DNA of 64,000 bases from Agarophyton chilense (Eukaryota > Rhodophyta > Florideophyceae > Gracilariales > Gracilariaceae): positions 1,260,863-1,324,862 of the forward strand of contig JARGXX010000025.1 in assembly GCA_030374765.1 (NCBI GenBank). Reading direction: 5' to 3'. Below, piece after piece: positions 32,856 to 43,920 of this stretch; position 1 is the stretch's first letter; each line of letters begins with the position of its first letter. The notes under the pieces were generated by a model. It saw nothing but the letters and a program-made list of their open reading frames with translations. It was not told where the DNA came from and made no database searches. The position numbers and the translations under genes are program-made.

Positions 32856-34036
32856 AGGTTACCTATTACGTCGTTGTTTTTGAATGGAGCATTACAGAAG
32901 TTGATACCAGAGTCTCTACGCCTGAAGGTATTGTATTTAGGGCATTACCCAAGATTGGCACGTTATTAAGGAGCAACATGGTTATATTATACTTTGAAGA
33001 AACACATCTACTGGCCCCACATGGCCCACGATATTTACATCTATGTGGCTGGCTGCGCTTTTTGTGTAGAGATCGGAGGTGATTTACGAAGGCGCAGGAA
33101 GTACCTGAAGCTTTTCCCCGCGGCTGAGATTTTGGAATTTGTAGCTGTCGACATCCTGGGCCCACTACCGAAAACCTCAGAGACTTGCTGATTCGTGGTG
33201 ATCACCACCGATTGGTTTTCCAAACTCACAAGGCCCAAACCCCTGAAGGGCACACCCTCGACGGTCTTGGCAAGAGCTTTACTGGATAACTGAGTAAACC
33301 CGCGCGGTGCCCCAATGTACCTACTAACCGACAATGTTTCGAACTTAGCATCTACGTTCTCTGAAGCAGTATGTACCATGCTTGGGTTGAATCATTACTT
33401 CACTACGGCGTACCATCAGCAGACGAACGCCCAAGTAGAACGCTTCAACAAAACCCTCGTGGCCAGACTACGACACTATGTAGAAGAACACCAAACTGGA
33501 CGGGCTGATTATTTGCAGCCCCTATTCCTATGCGGACAACCTTCAGGTACATCGATCTACCTACAATTTGGTTCTCTCACGTTCACCTCATAGTATTGTC
33601 CTTCAACCAAGACCTGAGAACTACCAAGCAGCTGGTACAATTATCTCCGCTCAGGTCAAAAAAGTTATACTCAACAAGCTCAGAACAACGTTAAAGGAAG
33701 CCAGTTCCAAGTTGAAAGTAGCCCAAAAACGGTATAAAGCTTACTACGACCAAGGAGTGAAGAAGATTACCAAGGTGGGAACTGGTGACTATGCCTTCAT
33801 TGATATACCTTCCTGTGGGTCGCGATCGACACCACCCGAAGAAAAAGACGATATTCGTATTTGATGCTGACATCAAGTCGAAGCCATTCCCCAAGTCTAC
33901 AGGACCATATTGGGCAATCAGAGCGATTGAAAAAACCGTTACGGTTCGAATGGATGGACTCGAAAACATCGTATTGGTAGACCGGGTCTCACTAGAAGAG
34001 CCAGGTACCGGCATCAGCACGTTACCCGCAGGGTAG
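32852..34036 (+). pseudogene. Integrase of family 2 copy B
   Basis: Zinc part AGCAFCVEIGGD after KKHIYWPHMAHD. Core residues: FVAVDILGPLPKT (Asp), LLTDNVSNLAST (Asp), HQQTNAQVERFNKTL (Glu). GPY/F-like end STGPYWAIRAIEKTVTV. The same stops as copy A after SETC and in ARALLDN show the two copies descend from an already broken element. A 12-nt deletion near 33,560 separates them. Confidence 0.8.
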
Positions 34037-35241
34037 TTGCTGGCAGAAGCCCATAAAGGACCAAGATTGGTTCCGATGAGGGGATCGCTCGAATTGTCTG
34101 CTTGCTCCACAATGGTGCTGAGCTCCGAGACGTCATGCGTGACCGCCTGGTATATCTCGGCCTGAAAGCGATTACGGAAGGCAACCGCCTTGTTCATAGC
34201 GGCAATATAGCTCGCGGGAAGAGGAAAGCGCTGCTCCAGGAGCGTGAGAGCATCCTGCAGGGAGCGCAGACCGGGATGGTTGAGGCGAGGAGCACACAAG
34301 CTCTGAATCCTGATAAGCACACCACTTATGGCAGGAGCCGTAACAGGCTCACCATCGCTAGCTGTGGTAGTATCCACCATGAATGATTGCGCAGGCCCAG
34401 CAGAAGGAGCAGGAACCGAACGGGGAACGCGAGTAGAAGAAAGACCAGCGAAACAAGCAGGTGCAGGTGTCGTAGGGACGTGGGTAATACCTTCCGGAGT
34501 CTCCATCTCATGGTTAAAGGGCTGAGGGGATCCTCCAGTCGGTTTCTCGCCTGGTAATACCCGATTCGCTTCACTGGTATGGCTAGCTTCTCGAAGTCCC
34601 AAACCTCCCAGCATTGGTCATCCTTCTACGAATGCGACAGCGACATCTCCAGGTAGGTCTCCAGCTGGGCAACGGTGTATTCCGTACCAAACATAATCTC
34701 ATCCACACCAATCTGTCTGATAAGATCCACTGTAGAGCGAGGAAGCTGGAAGATACGACCAACAGGTGGGAAACCACACTTGTTAACCGCAAGGTCGGGG
34801 CAACAGCTGTCCCAGGTGATACCGTCTCGAACAGCTTCAACAGCTAAAAAGGCAACAGGAACGGCCCACTCCGCGAGAGACAAGGACCAAATGGTATGAT
34901 TTCACCCCTCGTGTCGGTTGCAATGGCTGCCGAAGTATGCCAGCCAGCACTGGAGGAGTTGAAACGCACAACCATTGAAGTACCTCGTAGCCCGCTCACC
35001 ATTCGGGACGGACAACATACCATTTGCAGCGATTCTCCGTTGTCTGAGAGAAGGCTTCAGTGAAATGGAAACCATGCATGGTACGGACGAGACTATTCCG
35101 ACAGCGGATCAGGGCCTCGGTGGCAGTGTCCCCGCCACAAAGGTCACGATCCAACCAGTGAATAGTGTTGAAGGATGTGTTGATCATTACCATTTCCGGG
35201 TTAGGCTTCAGCCACTTTGTCGATGAACCGACACGATACAA
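33691..35241 (-). pseudogene. Antisense ORF (aORF) of gypsy family 2 copy B, N-terminally truncated
   Basis: 34,614-33,691 is a continuous 307-codon frame. It includes the Pro/Ala-rich part (VPAPSAGPAQSF) and the helical end (LLEQRFPLPASYIAAMNKA, VSELSTIVEQADNSSDP). The native stop seen in copy A (TAG at 13,583) reads TAC here, so the frame runs about 110 codons on into sequence antisense to integrase. Upstream on minus, 34,883-34,626 holds GRIFQLPRSTVDLI and GTEYTVAQLETY; 35,241-34,996 matches the PSFNTIHWLDRD-type region of copy A. The N-terminal half is missing because the copia-like element adjoins. Confidence 0.6.
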
Positions 35242-36455
35242 TAATGCCTATTTGCAATAGGCCAGTTATAATTCCCAGTTATCCAACATCATCGATACGA
35301 AATGCATCAGAGAATATGACAATACTGAGCTCGTAGTCAGCTTCGTCAGTTGGCCTTGGAAAAGCGATAACGATGTTTAGCTTCTTAAGCTTTCTGACCG
35401 TGTTGATTTGTTCATTCAAGTGCCTCACGCAGATGTCAGTTGCTTTCTGTTAAAGATAGCTGCTATAGAATGAGCACAGCGATGGACCGGCAGTCCCTAT
35501 CCAGATCAATGAGCTGCTGATTGATGCAAATGCGGACTTCTAAAACTTGTTGAGACTTTCTGCAGACTCTTTTCGTCGCGCGCGAGATGGGATATTTCAT
35601 GACACCTTCCAGCTTGTCTTCGGCGTTTGTCTCGATTGTGAAATCACATTTTTGGATGGTGTTAATTCCAAAGAACAGTAGTTCTCCTGGGCCATTGTTG
35701 ATGAAGCCAAACTTAAACTTATCATTGAAGGCTTCTAGAAACATTTTTGCACGGTCTCCTTCGCCAGCCACTTTGAGATCATCTATGATTTTGGCTACTA
35801 TCAGAACCGTTCTTTCATTCTCTTTCTGGTAGAAGAGCTGCGGTATATTTGCAGACTGTGAGAGGCAAATTTGTCGCATCATGGTGTCAAACGCATTCTG
35901 CCACTTCACGTTGGCTTTCACCAATCCATAGGCAGCAGCCAAATCTAGCCAAACATGAGTAGACTTTATTCTACCTTCTTTGGATGGCCTTACGTATACA
36001 TCCCTCTGCGCCTCTCCCGTTTGTAGAAAAGAAGCTGTTACATCGCCCTCGTGTAGCGTCAAGCCACGAAGTGACGCTATTGATTCCAGGATGCGAAGAC
36101 CGGTAGGAAGGCAAGTTGCACAGTCTTAGCAATTCCCATGTTTCATGTCATCCTCATTGCCATGCAGTGCGATACGGGCTTTACGGGCTTTAAGTTTCAG
36201 GGAACCGTCATCATTATGTTTGGTCTTATATAGGGTATGACTACTTATGACGTTGGAGCCGGGCGGAACGAGCCGGCAAAACACTGGCTCAAAAGTTTTG
36301 AGGAAGCTGTCTTCTTCTTTGGTGTACGAAGTGTACATTGGATACTGATCAAACACTTGTGCCAGATGTTGAAGGAAAGGCTTCTTTACGAAGTGATCAA
36401 GCATTGATTTGAAAACTTTTTCTTCTTTGATTACCACTTTCAGTGGCACAGCCAC
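35242..36455 (-). pseudogene. Copia-like reverse transcriptase - RNase H
   Basis: 36,126-36,455 holds the RT start (SSHTLYKTKHNDDGSLK, then KARKARIALHGNED). 36,062-35,463 holds LHEGDVTASFLQTGEAQRDV, LFYQKENERTVLIVAKIIDD (the YVDD-equivalent region) and LLFFGINTIQK. 35,460-35,260 has a decayed RNase H start (FSDAF). This is the copia order with integrase upstream of RT. The gene ends at the junction with gypsy family 2 near 35,240, so the C-terminus and 3' LTR are missing. In-frame stops and frameshifts are present. Confidence 0.75.
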
Positions 36456-37867
36456 TTAGCTTGAGCTGTCAGGCAAGCTATCAGTGTGGTTCCAAACTTC
36501 CTTCGTCATATGCAACACTTCAGTTTCACCATCAGCGTAGTGTAAATTGACATGCCCTTCCGTAGCTTCAGAGTGTACAGTCCTCAGATAATAGGTGTCG
36601 TCAAGAGGCCAGAAGACCTCTACCCTATCTCCAACGTTGGCATTGTTCCCATAGTCATCACCATCAAAGTTGGCATCCAAGCCATGAGAGTCATCATCAT
36701 CTCGGCTATGCTCGGTCTCATTGATGATTGGTAGTACTGGCTCAATGTCATTAGCCTTTCTGATGGGATCCAGGCCATCTTGTACGAGCTTTGAGAAGCT
36801 AGTATCTGGAAGTGACAACCGAGTGTCTTCAAAGGCAGCTGATATCTCTCTGCAATTTTTACCTGGCACCGTGATGGAGCGTTCCAGTGTCTCGACATAT
36901 GCCACTGTCTTCCGGGTGGACCATTACCCCGTTTATATTTGTCCTTCTTGATGAAGACCTTTACAGTGTCTCCGGTCGATATGGGTACTTCGGTGATTGA
37001 CTTAGAACTGAGAATCCGTTCTAACTTTCTTCGAGCAATTAACTGGTCTCTTGCAGGAATTGAGGTATCATTTGGCTTATTTCCCACAGGCTTCGTGAAC
37101 CCTTTTACCAATGCGAATGCCGAGTGTTGGTCGTTACCGTAGAGATCGTTTCAGATGGTCAGAGATTTGTAGGCCGATAGGATATGATCAAAACTGTCGC
37201 CAGCCTCTGCCTTGAGGCAGAGAAACATGCTCCTTATGATCATATGTTTCGATTCTATTGCGTTTTTAGCATGGCGGCGTGGTGCAACCGGGTGCGGGGG
37301 TATTGCGAGCGAGTTACAATAATTTCGGAATGCGCCTACCATGAGGTCTTTGTCGCCACGTATAGCATCGCGGTACCAGAAAACCGACACCCAAAGTTCT
37401 TCAAATGCTATGAACACTTGTTAAAGAGCAGTTGTTGACACAAAGTGGGCTGCGGAGATTATCGACACCAGGTCCATAATGTTCAAAAGAAACAGTTGAT
37501 CTAGGAACAAGTGATGGACGCACACTACGTTATTGAATGACTCAGAGAGAGTGCTTATCGATACTTTCCGAGTTGGTGGAGGAACTGAAGTTGATGGACA
37601 GGCTGTGCAGCTAGCCACGATGTCAGAAACTTACCTTGCAATCGTATGGTTCCATAGATCATTGCGTTGCAACAGCAGCTATAAGTCACTGAAACATGCA
37701 TGTCCCCAGACATGTTTGTGGACTTTACCCATAATGGCCTTGACATCAGACCAAGGTGACTTCTCAAGGGTGACAGCCGATAGAAAGTACAAAGTACAAT
37801 TAAGGTACTTTGTCGAAGAGGTGAACTTCTCAACCGGAATGTAGCTGAGGAACCCTACGTTGATCAT
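36456..37867 (-). pseudogene. Copia-like integrase with Tudor-like C-terminal domain
   Basis: 37,421-37,867 is a degraded N-terminal and core start (VCVHHLFLD, where a core Asp is expected before HLFLD). 37,151-37,417 contains PRRHAKNAIESKH with the core Glu. 36,620-37,111 has ARRKLERILSSKS and GDTVKVFIKKDKYKRG. 36,456-36,905 carries VGDRVEVFWPLDDTYYLRTV and LHYADGETEVLHM, the pattern of a Tudor/Agenet-like barrel (vGdrVevywp...Y..G.V..., v.Y.DGe.E.l). Such a domain behind a copia integrase could bind chromatin for target choice, like chromodomains in gypsy elements; that role is inferred. Confidence 0.65.
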
Positions 37868-39053
37868 TCATATCGAATCAGGCTCTCCAGCAATGTTGAA
37901 ACACAGTGCATTACGTCCAAGATGCACGATGTCGGCCTTACGGGTGACATTTCTACCGATCACCCATTGAGAGGATCCTCCCAAAACTACGTAGATGATT
38001 CCGATGACGGCCCCGTTTTCTGATGTGGCCATAAGGATTATTGAGCCAAGGATTCTTCGTTGAGGGCTTGCATGTTGACCAGTGCCATACTGCCATCTGG
38101 TATGTGCTTCTAAGGAGTCAGGAATCCGGTCCAGAGTTCCATCAGCAGGAACGCTGAGTTCTTGCGACAGTAGTCGTAATTCCGCTTGGCCGATTGCCCA
38201 GTATTGTGCGCCATCGTCTACAAGAGGACCAAGCCTTTCGGGTACAGAACCAACATTAATAGTGGGTGTATAGCAGACGAGGGAGGCTAATTTAAATGAC
38301 AACGTTTTGTTGCCATATCTTATGGCCTTGGTGTCACCGTCAGCGCCATGACGTCATTGTGTCGATGATACAGGAGCATCGAAACTTCTTTCATGGGGTG
38401 GTAAGGACCCGTTGGGGTTATGGTTTCTCTTCCAGTGAACCTACTTGCCGCAAGTGTCGCAGGGATACTTCATAGTAGGTGACAGTCCCTTGGAGCGATT
38501 AAGGTCATTGCTTCTATAGTAGCGAGGCAGAATCCGAGCAGCACTCGCAGACAGAGGTTGAAAATTGGACGAAGTAGTCGTTACAGGATTATGAACATCA
38601 TCACACTGGCGCAACACCGACGCTATCTTTTCGTACTTAACGGTATTCAAGAAGTCCGCTGTGGTGGCCTCCAGTGTCAACGTTGTGTCTGTTGATGCAG
38701 CCGCCAATATGGAAACAAGTTGTACGTTCTCAACCGCCGAGTTTGCCAGGAGCATGAACGCGGTGAGGGCTTCGCGTAGTTGGACCGTTCCTGATTGGGG
38801 CATTGAAGTTGGATGCCTGGGCGTCGAATCTGAGTTCAAAATTTCTGAAGGATTCATTTGTGGCACGCTTAACTTGATGCAGACTAATAAAGTTAGCGTA
38901 GACTTCACTGACAACAGAGAGAGAAACTCGTTTGTATATAGCCTTACCTATCGATTCTGCACCAGTATCCGAGGAAATGTCGGTGTCAGGAATTGCGGAG
39001 CAGAAGTCTCTCGTTCTTCCATACAGTTGACACTTCAACATAATCACTGGCAA
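37868..39053 (-). pseudogene. Copia-like Gag and aspartic protease
   Basis: Gag part: 39,053-38,730 (KAIYKRVSLSVVSEVYANFI, SFRNFELRFDAQ), shifting frame into 38,914-38,441 (LREALTAFMLLANSAVENV). A Cys/His knuckle remnant spans the stop: KYPCDTCGK, stop, VHWKRNH. The protease (38,302-37,868) is in the same frame: VDDGAQYWAIGQAEL (Asp-Asp-Gly site), WQYGTGQHAS, RRILGSIIL, GSSQWVIGRNVT. It lies between Gag and integrase as in copia. Two in-frame stops separate Gag and protease. Confidence 0.7.
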
Positions 39054-40080
39054 GGCTACAGGGATCTTAATTGAGTTGTAGTCGGGCTGCCTGTCTTGGA
39101 ATGGAGTCTAGTGCGAGGCAGGTTTGGCATAATCTTCCTGGTTTCCTTCTACATCATTCCAGAGAACGTTCTTAAGGTGTCAGGAGAATCTTGGACGGCT
39201 AGAGGTAATTGAAGAACCTGGTGATGGGCACATAACTATGTATTGATCAGTAATAGGGTACTGTGACAGTCATCAGTCAAGCTAATTCTCGTATAGTGGC
39301 GGAAGGGCTGACCTTTTAGGTTTTCAATATACTACACTGACCTTGTAGGTGATGGATGCGAGAGATCATCGGCCATGCAGCTCCGGGCGAGCTACCATCT
39401 AGGTGTTGTCAGCCACGTGTAGTGTTGACCTGTACCTTCTGGTTGAGTAATTGTTAGTACTTGTAATTGTAATTATATTTATTTTAGGACAGTAGTGGCG
39501 TGGCCACCTGTCACTGTAGCCAGTGCTGGCCAGGTCTTTGACACTAGGTCAGAGACCGTGCCTTGCTGGCACCTCCCAGGTGATCTGGAGAGTGCAGTCA
39601 ACTGCATATAGGGAGCTGCACCTCCCCCATCCAAATATAGTAAAAAAGGCACCACTTGGCTCACGACTATACCTTTTGGTTCATCATTTCTCAACTACCA
39701 CACAGGCTTTCCCGCGCGTCGACGCCTACCATCGTTCACCTACACGGTATAGGCTAATTGCCCCGCCGGTTGCCCCTGCCGTTTTTCAAGGTGCCCTGTT
39801 ACCATCGAGGTTTATTACGTCTACCTTCTAAGGTTGAGCGTCACCACGCTCCCGAGACAAGACAGTAGCATATCCCAGAGGCGATTGTACGACACTAATC
39901 GAACTGTTTCCGTGTGTCGCGGTATTAAGATGACTTTGGGCGACAGAGGCTGTGTTTATATATAGTTCAGTGTTCAATCTACTGAGAAGTGCTTTATGAT
40001 ACATCTCAATTGGAATAGGCTGTTTCAATGTAATATCTATTCTCTCGTGCAAAGTACTTTTAGTCCATGAAATTCATAGC
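39054..40080 (-). other. Copia-like 5' flank / possible LTR
   Basis: No coding signal. It includes an AT-rich core (39,440-39,490), direct-repeat-like CACCTCCC/CACCTGTC words and AATATAGTAAAAAAGGCACC near 39,635. By position it should hold the 5' LTR and leader of the minus-strand copia element, but with only one copy in the window the LTR edges cannot be set. Confidence 0.35.
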
Positions 40081-40643
40081 TTGATCTTGCCCAGATCCAA
40101 ATAAGGTCTCAAAAAAAATTGCGACGGAGCTTGGAGAGCGACCTGTGTGATGCATCGGTAGCCGTCGCGGCGGGCTGTATCTATTATTCTATTCCAAAAA
40201 AGAAGTCTTGCTAGGGTGTCTCTTCGATGATGTTGGAGAGTGATGAGAAGTTGGTAATAAATAAAGGCCATGTTTGTAGCGGTCAGTGGAGAGTTGTTCC
40301 GGGTAGAACTTGTTTAAAATTTGAAAAGTGTTTGAAACGTCTAATCGTAGAAAAATACACATCCCTTCCGTGGTCTTTTATTTTCCGAAAGTAAAATGTG
40401 CGTATTACTTCGCGTGGACAAATTTTTGTTTTCAGGAATTTCTATTAAAGGCTCTTGCATTATTTTCATGTTTCTGATTTTTTAATTAAATTTTCAACGC
40501 TTAAAACAGGTTTCTGAAATTCTTTAGTCTCATACGATGTCGTTTTGAGATAAATTGTTCATCTAAAGCATGGCTGTTTTATAAATGATAAAAGAAAAAA
40601 GCACATCACCATAAACGTTTTGATGAAAAGTAGAACCAAGTAA

Positions 40644-40841
40644 ATGGCTTTAGACTTTTACGTTATTGTCTATGAAGACTTCAAGAGCTCTGATAAGACT
40701 GAAGAACAGAAACAATTAAAAAAGGTAGAGAAAGCCATAAAAAGAATTTTAACAAAGCGGAGCAAATCTTTTGTCCGATTCAGAATGGAAAATTGCTTGT
40801 TGAGAATTCTTCAGAGCTCATCTTTTAATCGCAGACTCTAA
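40644..40841 (+). CDS. Small basic ORF, 65 codons, unknown
   Basis: ATG-started, Lys/Arg-rich with an amphipathic helix (QLKKVEKAIKRILTKRSKSF). From codon 5 on the peptide is unchanged in block A, where the ATG is ATA and the frame has no start. No family recognised; coding status uncertain. Confidence 0.25.
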   Translation: MALDFYVIVYEDFKSSDKTEEQKQLKKVEKAIKRILTKRSKSFVRFRMENCLLRILQSSSFNRRL

Positions 40842-42420
40842 TATGTACCATCAAACCACATAACTTTTGTCGTTTCAAAAACTAAAAGAAAACCGAACTG
40901 TTAAGCTGAGAGAATAACGACGAAAACGCGAGGTGCTAGTCTTACAACTGCTTCAGAATGTTTTTTGTGTTTTTTTGCACGCCCTTTTTGCACGCTTTTG
41001 AACGCGTTTGAAGTGGCCTGCATGTGTTCAGTTGGGCTACAAGCGATCTACAGTATGTGGCTGCGTCTTGGGCAACATATAGAATGCGATTTCGAATATA
41101 ACAAAGAGATTGGTGCGAATATCGAAGGTACAACAGCGCATGTGCGCTTGAGCCCCGGTATTTTTATTGGCTACTATTTGTACGTCGATTACGCCATGAA
41201 CTTGCATCCCTGGTGTCGGTTTTGCCTACCCGTTAGTGTAGAGACCATCTTAACACTCTCTTTCCCTTCATAGTTCTCTCTTGGCTCTGTCGTCAATGCT
41301 CTTTCCAGTTTCGTGCCTCTAGAATTTCCGTACCGCTGCAAGCGTCGACGCATCCCTCAACGGTTGGCTCATGGAGATGCCGGCCAGAGGTGAATCGCAC
41401 GGCCAGCAGGTGGTCTTCCTCAGATAATCTCAGATGAAATGAGTGGAAAAGAACGTGTCAATGAATAATCTTCCTGCAGTAATACCCTGTAATGATCTTG
41501 TAGAATGCAAACTTGGCAATAAGGAGATAAATTTGGCCTACTGCCGCTCAGACTCACTGCTTTGCGCGCGTACAGGTCTACGGGCAACTTCCGAGAACTC
41601 TGCTTACTGAAAGCTTACAATCTTTATGATAGGAAGATTTTGCATTTGCGTGGATGTCAAGCTTGTGCTTATTATCTCATCCCTTACTTGAATCTTCTTA
41701 CCCAGGGCTCATCTTCTGAACATTAGTGATGCATTCCATGATAAAATAGCCCATGTATCATCTATTTGGAGAAACATCAATTCATTGTGATTCAGATCTG
41801 GGAGGATCGGCCATCCGCAACTAAACCTTGGTTCCTGTCACGATGGTTGGCTTGTGCTCCACTACACTTCTCTTCAACTTCGTTCACATGTATGTCCGGG
41901 AAAGTGTTTTCCTACCCAGTGAAATGAAGGAAGCTGGTACAGGTCGGCTTCGCACAATCTCGGCCATCTGATCCGAGAGCCACTGGATGCGTCAAATCTC
42001 AGCCTCGGTTTCTACAATAAGACCCATACAATTCAGTACTTTGTGTTGCTGCTTGAAACAGAAAACCAGAATTCAAAGCAGCCCTAATGGTTGATCTGAC
42101 TTTCCGTACTCATTTGATCAAGCTTCCGTCAAAATGCTTCAGCTTGTTCGCGTTTGCGCCGATGAGAATACCTGTTAATGAATTGTCAAGGTATTGGGGG
42201 AAATCAATCACTGGCGTATTTCGTGGAGGCTCATGGTAACCATTTTGTTGCCTTTCGAAATGCGCCGCACCCTTTTTGCCTCTCCAACTACAGCTTGTGA
42301 ATGCCATGTTTTGCTGATAGTCACGCTCACCTTTTGCTGATGTTGACTCACTTTCATACTTCCTCCGCTCGCGTTCTGCCAAGCAGGAATGTCGCGGTTC
42401 TTTGTGTACGTGGTACCATT

Positions 42421-42450
42421 TATGGAAACTTCATCTTCCGTATAAAAGGC
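42421..42450 (+). promoter_or_regulatory. Core promoter candidate of zinc-finger gene B (TATA box)
   Basis: TATGGAAACTTCATCTTCCG followed directly by TATAAAAGGC (42,441-42,450), about 170 nt before the ATG at 42,613. The upstream word and the TATA position are shared by all three paralogues, though only this copy has a canonical TATAAAA. Confidence 0.55.
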
Positions 42451-42612
42451 AGGTTCTTACTTTGCTCCTCCCATCGACAGGTGCCAGGTTGCCCTTCGCC
42501 ACGCTAAAGTTTCACTACTACTACTCGCTGAGAACATCTGAATCACTCTTCGGCACCAGTTACGTTTCTGTTGATTAGGACGATTTGTTTCACATTTTCT
42601 CTTTAAACAATA

Positions 42613-43920
42613 ATGAGCTCTCTACCGAAGCTAAACATTGACAATCTTCTAAAGGTTGAAAATGGAGAGAGTCTGACTTCCCCAGTAACGCCGGCCACTG
42701 AGGGGAAGAAAACGGAACCTGCCAAAACGGAACCTGCCAAAACGGAACCGGCAAAAACGGAACCGGCAAAAACGGAACATGCGAAAACGGAACTGGTCGA
42801 AGGCGAACCGGAGAAGAAACGCCGACGGGTGGGGGGCCTCCCGGTGAGTGCTCTCGTCAATGAGAAGAACGAAGAGACCCCCATCTCGTGTTCCTACCCA
42901 GTTGCCTACTTGCCCCCCATTCAAGTCGATCCGGTCACTCCAGGACGGCCAAGGTTCCCGTCTATTCTCTATCAAATGTCAGAGTTTGTGACGCAGCTTG
43001 AGGAGAGGTCCGTGAATGGCACTCTACCGTCAATAACGTCGCTTGGATTGCTTTCCTTTGAAGAACTGGCGGCTGGTATTGTTGCAACAAAGTCGCTTGG
43101 TGTTTCTTCGACAAAATCAGCTGATGGCAATCCCTCTCGAGAGCAAACGTCTATGCTAGAGCCCGACAGGAATCATGGAGATGTCGGAGACGAGAATATA
43201 GTGCCTTCGGAGAATGGAAACAATCTGTCCGACAACGAACCTCCCAGAGAGCCAAAAACGCTGCGCCTAAAGCGTTCTCGGGGTGAACGTGACAGACCTG
43301 TAACCACGCAACCGGAGATTGAAAGTCTCATTAGGACGTTACGTGAACAGGAGAAAAGTCGAAGAGAGGAAGGGAATAGGGATGGAGCCTCCAATTCGTC
43401 CCAGGCAGAGGAAGAGGGAGAGGACAGGGCTCCGAACAGGACTCGAACTCCTACAACAGCAGATGGAAAGAGCCTGAGCCCCACCGTTTCGAGAAGTCGC
43501 GGAGTGACCAAGCAGGGAACGCACAGAAGAGGTCGTCCTAATGGGGACAATAGGCCTAGACCCTTTTCTTGTCCGTCTTGTCAAAGACGATTTCACCAAC
43601 AGAGCGGGGTAGTTAGCCACTATCGCGTAGTGCACCTGAGAGAGAAGCGTTTCGAATGTCCTCACAAATGTGGGCTACGCTTCGGTGCGCGTGGGGATGT
43701 CACAAGACACGTCGATGCAGTGCACAACAAGATTCGCAACTTCGAATGCCAGGTTTGCGGAGATGCGTTTGCTCGAAAGAGCATTCTCACAAGGCATTGC
43801 AAAAACATGCACAACGATACATTCGGGGCGGACGAAGCCCATGACTGTGTGCATGGATGTGTGTTCAGGCCAAGGAACAGGGCGGACAAAGAAGAGGAGG
43901 TAGAAGAAGAGCAGAAGTAG
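42613..43920 (+). CDS. C2H2 zinc-finger protein B, 435 aa
   Basis: Intact single-exon ORF nearly identical to protein A. Same N-terminal block, a longer Lys-Thr-Glu-Pro-Ala repeat, KKRRRV nuclear signal, LYQMSEFV motif, charged linker, three C2H2 fingers with all Cys and His present, and an acidic tail (RADKEEEVEEEQK). Amino-acid differences cluster in the repeat and in the charged linker (REQEKSRREEGN versus RERERSRKQEEN), while the fingers are unchanged. This suggests constraint on DNA binding or simply recent duplication. Canonical TATA box upstream. Probable nuclear regulator; targets unknown. Confidence 0.9.
   Translation: MSSLPKLNIDNLLKVENGESLTSPVTPATEGKKTEPAKTEPAKTEPAKTEPAKTEHAKTELVEGEPEKKRRRVGGLPVSALVNEKNEETPISCSYPVAYLPPIQVDPVTPGRPRFPSILYQMSEFVTQLEERSVNGTLPSITSLGLLSFEELAAGIVATKSLGVSSTKSADGNPSREQTSMLEPDRNHGDVGDENIVPSENGNNLSDNEPPREPKTLRLKRSRGERDRPVTTQPEIESLIRTLREQEKSRREEGNRDGASNSSQAEEEGEDRAPNRTRTPTTADGKSLSPTVSRSRGVTKQGTHRRGRPNGDNRPRPFSCPSCQRRFHQQSGVVSHYRVVHLREKRFECPHKCGLRFGARGDVTRHVDAVHNKIRNFECQVCGDAFARKSILTRHCKNMHNDTFGADEAHDCVHGCVFRPRNRADKEEEVEEEQK
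42708..42796 (+). repeat. In-frame 15-nt tandem repeat (TEPAK) in zinc-finger gene B
   Basis: Six units of about AAAACGGAACCGGCC, including one His variant (EHA) and the terminal ELV unit; two more than in copy A. Confidence 0.85.

Larger units (their letters stand above)
27574..35234 (+). mobile_element. Ty3/gypsy-type retrotransposon, family 2 copy B
   Basis: Order on plus: left terminus, gag-like region, PR (30,357), RT with an intact YIDD box (about 31,235-32,150), RNase H, integrase (to 34,036), then the antisense aORF on minus (to 35,234). Co-linear with 7,159-14,780. The right end is cut off: homology to copy A stops after CGATGAACCGA at about 35,233, where the copia-like element begins. 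Better preserved than copy A but still with frameshifts. Confidence 0.85.
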
